Source of the DNA: Pseudomonadota bacterium
Lineage (GTDB): Bacteria; Pseudomonadota; Alphaproteobacteria; Caulobacterales; Caulobacteraceae
Direction of reading: 5' to 3'
NCBI GenBank assembly: GCA_963205025.1
Contig: CAUJHO010000005.1
Span: 1 to 56,707 of the forward strand
DNA length: 56,707 nucleotides
Below the pieces are notes generated by a model that saw nothing but the letters and a program-made list of their open reading frames with translations, ran no database searches and was not told the origin of the DNA. How positions within the stretch are numbered: position 1 is the first letter of the stretch; each line of letters opens with the position of its first letter. Positions 56,031-56,707 of this stretch are shown here, one piece after another. Position numbers and translations under genes: made by a program.

Positions 56031-56707
56031 GTGAGCACCGAACACCTGATGGCCGTCTATAACCGCGCACCCCTGCAGGTCGAGCGCGGCCAGGGCGTGC
56101 GCCTGTGGTCGACGGAGGGGGTTGAGTATCTGGACTGCGTCCAGGGCATCTCGACCAATGGCCTGGGTCACGCCCACCCCAAGCTGGTTCAGACGGTCAA
56201 GGACCAGGCCGAAAAGCTGTGGCATGTCTCCAACATCTTTCGCATCCCGGGCCAGGAAGCCCTGGCCGATGCCCTGACGGCCCGGTCGTTCGCCGATGTC
56301 GTCTTCTTCACCAACTCGGGCACCGAGGCGGTCGAATGCGCCCTCAAGACCGCGCGTAAATATCATGTCGCCAACGGCCAGCCCGAGCGCATCGACATCT
56401 ACGGCTTTGACGGCTCGTTCCACGGCCGGACCTACGGGGCCATAAATGCGGCGGCCAACCCCAGCTACACCGAAGGCTTCGGTCCGCCGATGCAGGGCTT
56501 CCACCAGCTGAAGTGGGGCGACAAGGCCGCGCTGGAAGCCGCCATGCGCCAGCCGACGACCGCCGCCATCATCCTGGAACCGGTCCAGGGCGAGGGCGGA
56601 TGCCGGGCCACGCCGGACGAAGACCTGCGCTGGATGCGCCAGCTGGCCGACGAGACCGGCGTGCTGATCATCTTCGACGAGGTCCAGTGCGGCATGGGCC
56701 GCTCCGG
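56031..56707 (+). CDS. argD: Acetylornithine/succinyldiaminopimelate aminotransferase (partial, 3' end outside window)
   Basis: The first 225 codons of a class-III PLP aminotransferase; the gene runs off the right edge. GTG at 56031 starts it, with GGAG ten bases upstream. Motifs are RLWSTEGVEYLDCVQGISTN, GLGHAHPKLVQTVKDQAEKL, FFTNSGTEAVECALKTARKY, the cofactor stretch GSFHGRTYGA, ILEPVQGEGGCR and IFDEVQCGMGRSG. They match ArgD, which transfers the amino group from glutamate to N-acetylglutamate semialdehyde in arginine synthesis. The PLP-binding lysine lies beyond the window. In alphaproteobacteria argF usually follows. Confidence 0.93.
   Translation, partial: MSTEHLMAVYNRAPLQVERGQGVRLWSTEGVEYLDCVQGISTNGLGHAHPKLVQTVKDQAEKLWHVSNIFRIPGQEALADALTARSFADVVFFTNSGTEAVECALKTARKYHVANGQPERIDIYGFDGSFHGRTYGAINAAANPSYTEGFGPPMQGFHQLKWGDKAALEAAMRQPTTAAIILEPVQGEGGCRATPDEDLRWMRQLADETGVLIIFDEVQCGMGRS

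Overview
The window is a dense, high-GC, almost wholly coding piece of an alphaproteobacterial chromosome, most likely from the Caulobacteraceae and probably Brevundimonas or a close relative. The evidence is the mdh-sucCD-sucAB order, two large TonB-dependent receptors, a cta (aa3 oxidase) cluster followed by a GEDEF-EAL protein that looks like Caulobacter PdeA, many Tat and lipoprotein signals, and alphaproteobacterial intergenic hairpin repeats. I saw no rRNA, tRNA, CRISPR array, transposase or prophage genes. The assignment rests on gene content only.

Layout. 1-418: no gene, nested inverted repeats. 419-4481: mdh, then small secreted or acetyltransferase genes and a Tat-exported carotenoid-oxygenase-type enzyme. 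4478-9770: a TetR/LytTR regulator pair divergent from a TonB-dependent receptor, then a terminator and a spinster-type MFS transporter. 9854-17345: TCA genes sucC, sucD, sucA and sucB, with two small envelope genes between them and no lpd. 17432-18472: one strikingly AT-rich membrane-protein gene wedged flush against a Bcr/CflA-type MFS gene; it is the clearest foreign segment. 19804-22907: YeiH-type transporter and typA. 23083-26565: beta-propeller phytase divergent from a TonB receptor, with a candidate Pho box between them. 26647-30159: ferredoxin, CDF metal exporter, a nickel/cobalt-permease-like protein and a Na+/H+ antiporter without an ordinary start codon. 30243-35399: fabI, a glutathione transferase, a Tat-lipoprotein intradiol dioxygenase, rlmN and a LysE exporter. 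35500-43379: a secreted protein, a DUF2306/AraC pair, argG, a DUF2799 lipoprotein, tldD, and a padR-DUF1700-GIN-domain operon with a tandem-repeat operator. 43619-50970: the cytochrome c oxidase cluster ctaC-ctaD-ctaB-(44-aa protein)-ctaG-ctaE-surf1 plus an M16 peptidase. 51009-56707: lipoprotein, GNAT, PdeA-like phosphodiesterase, ABC-2 permease, M28 peptidase and the 5' part of argD.

How the genes work together. The metabolic core is the 2-oxoglutarate to oxaloacetate part of the TCA cycle (sucAB, sucCD, mdh) and the terminal oxidase that receives the resulting electrons. The two TonB receptors mark nutrient-scavenging loci, one clearly tied to phytate and the other to an unknown substrate. 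Repeats follow a pattern: of eight convergent gene junctions, four are packed to an overlap or at most 11 bp, and the other four (78-175 bp) all hold composite hairpin repeats.
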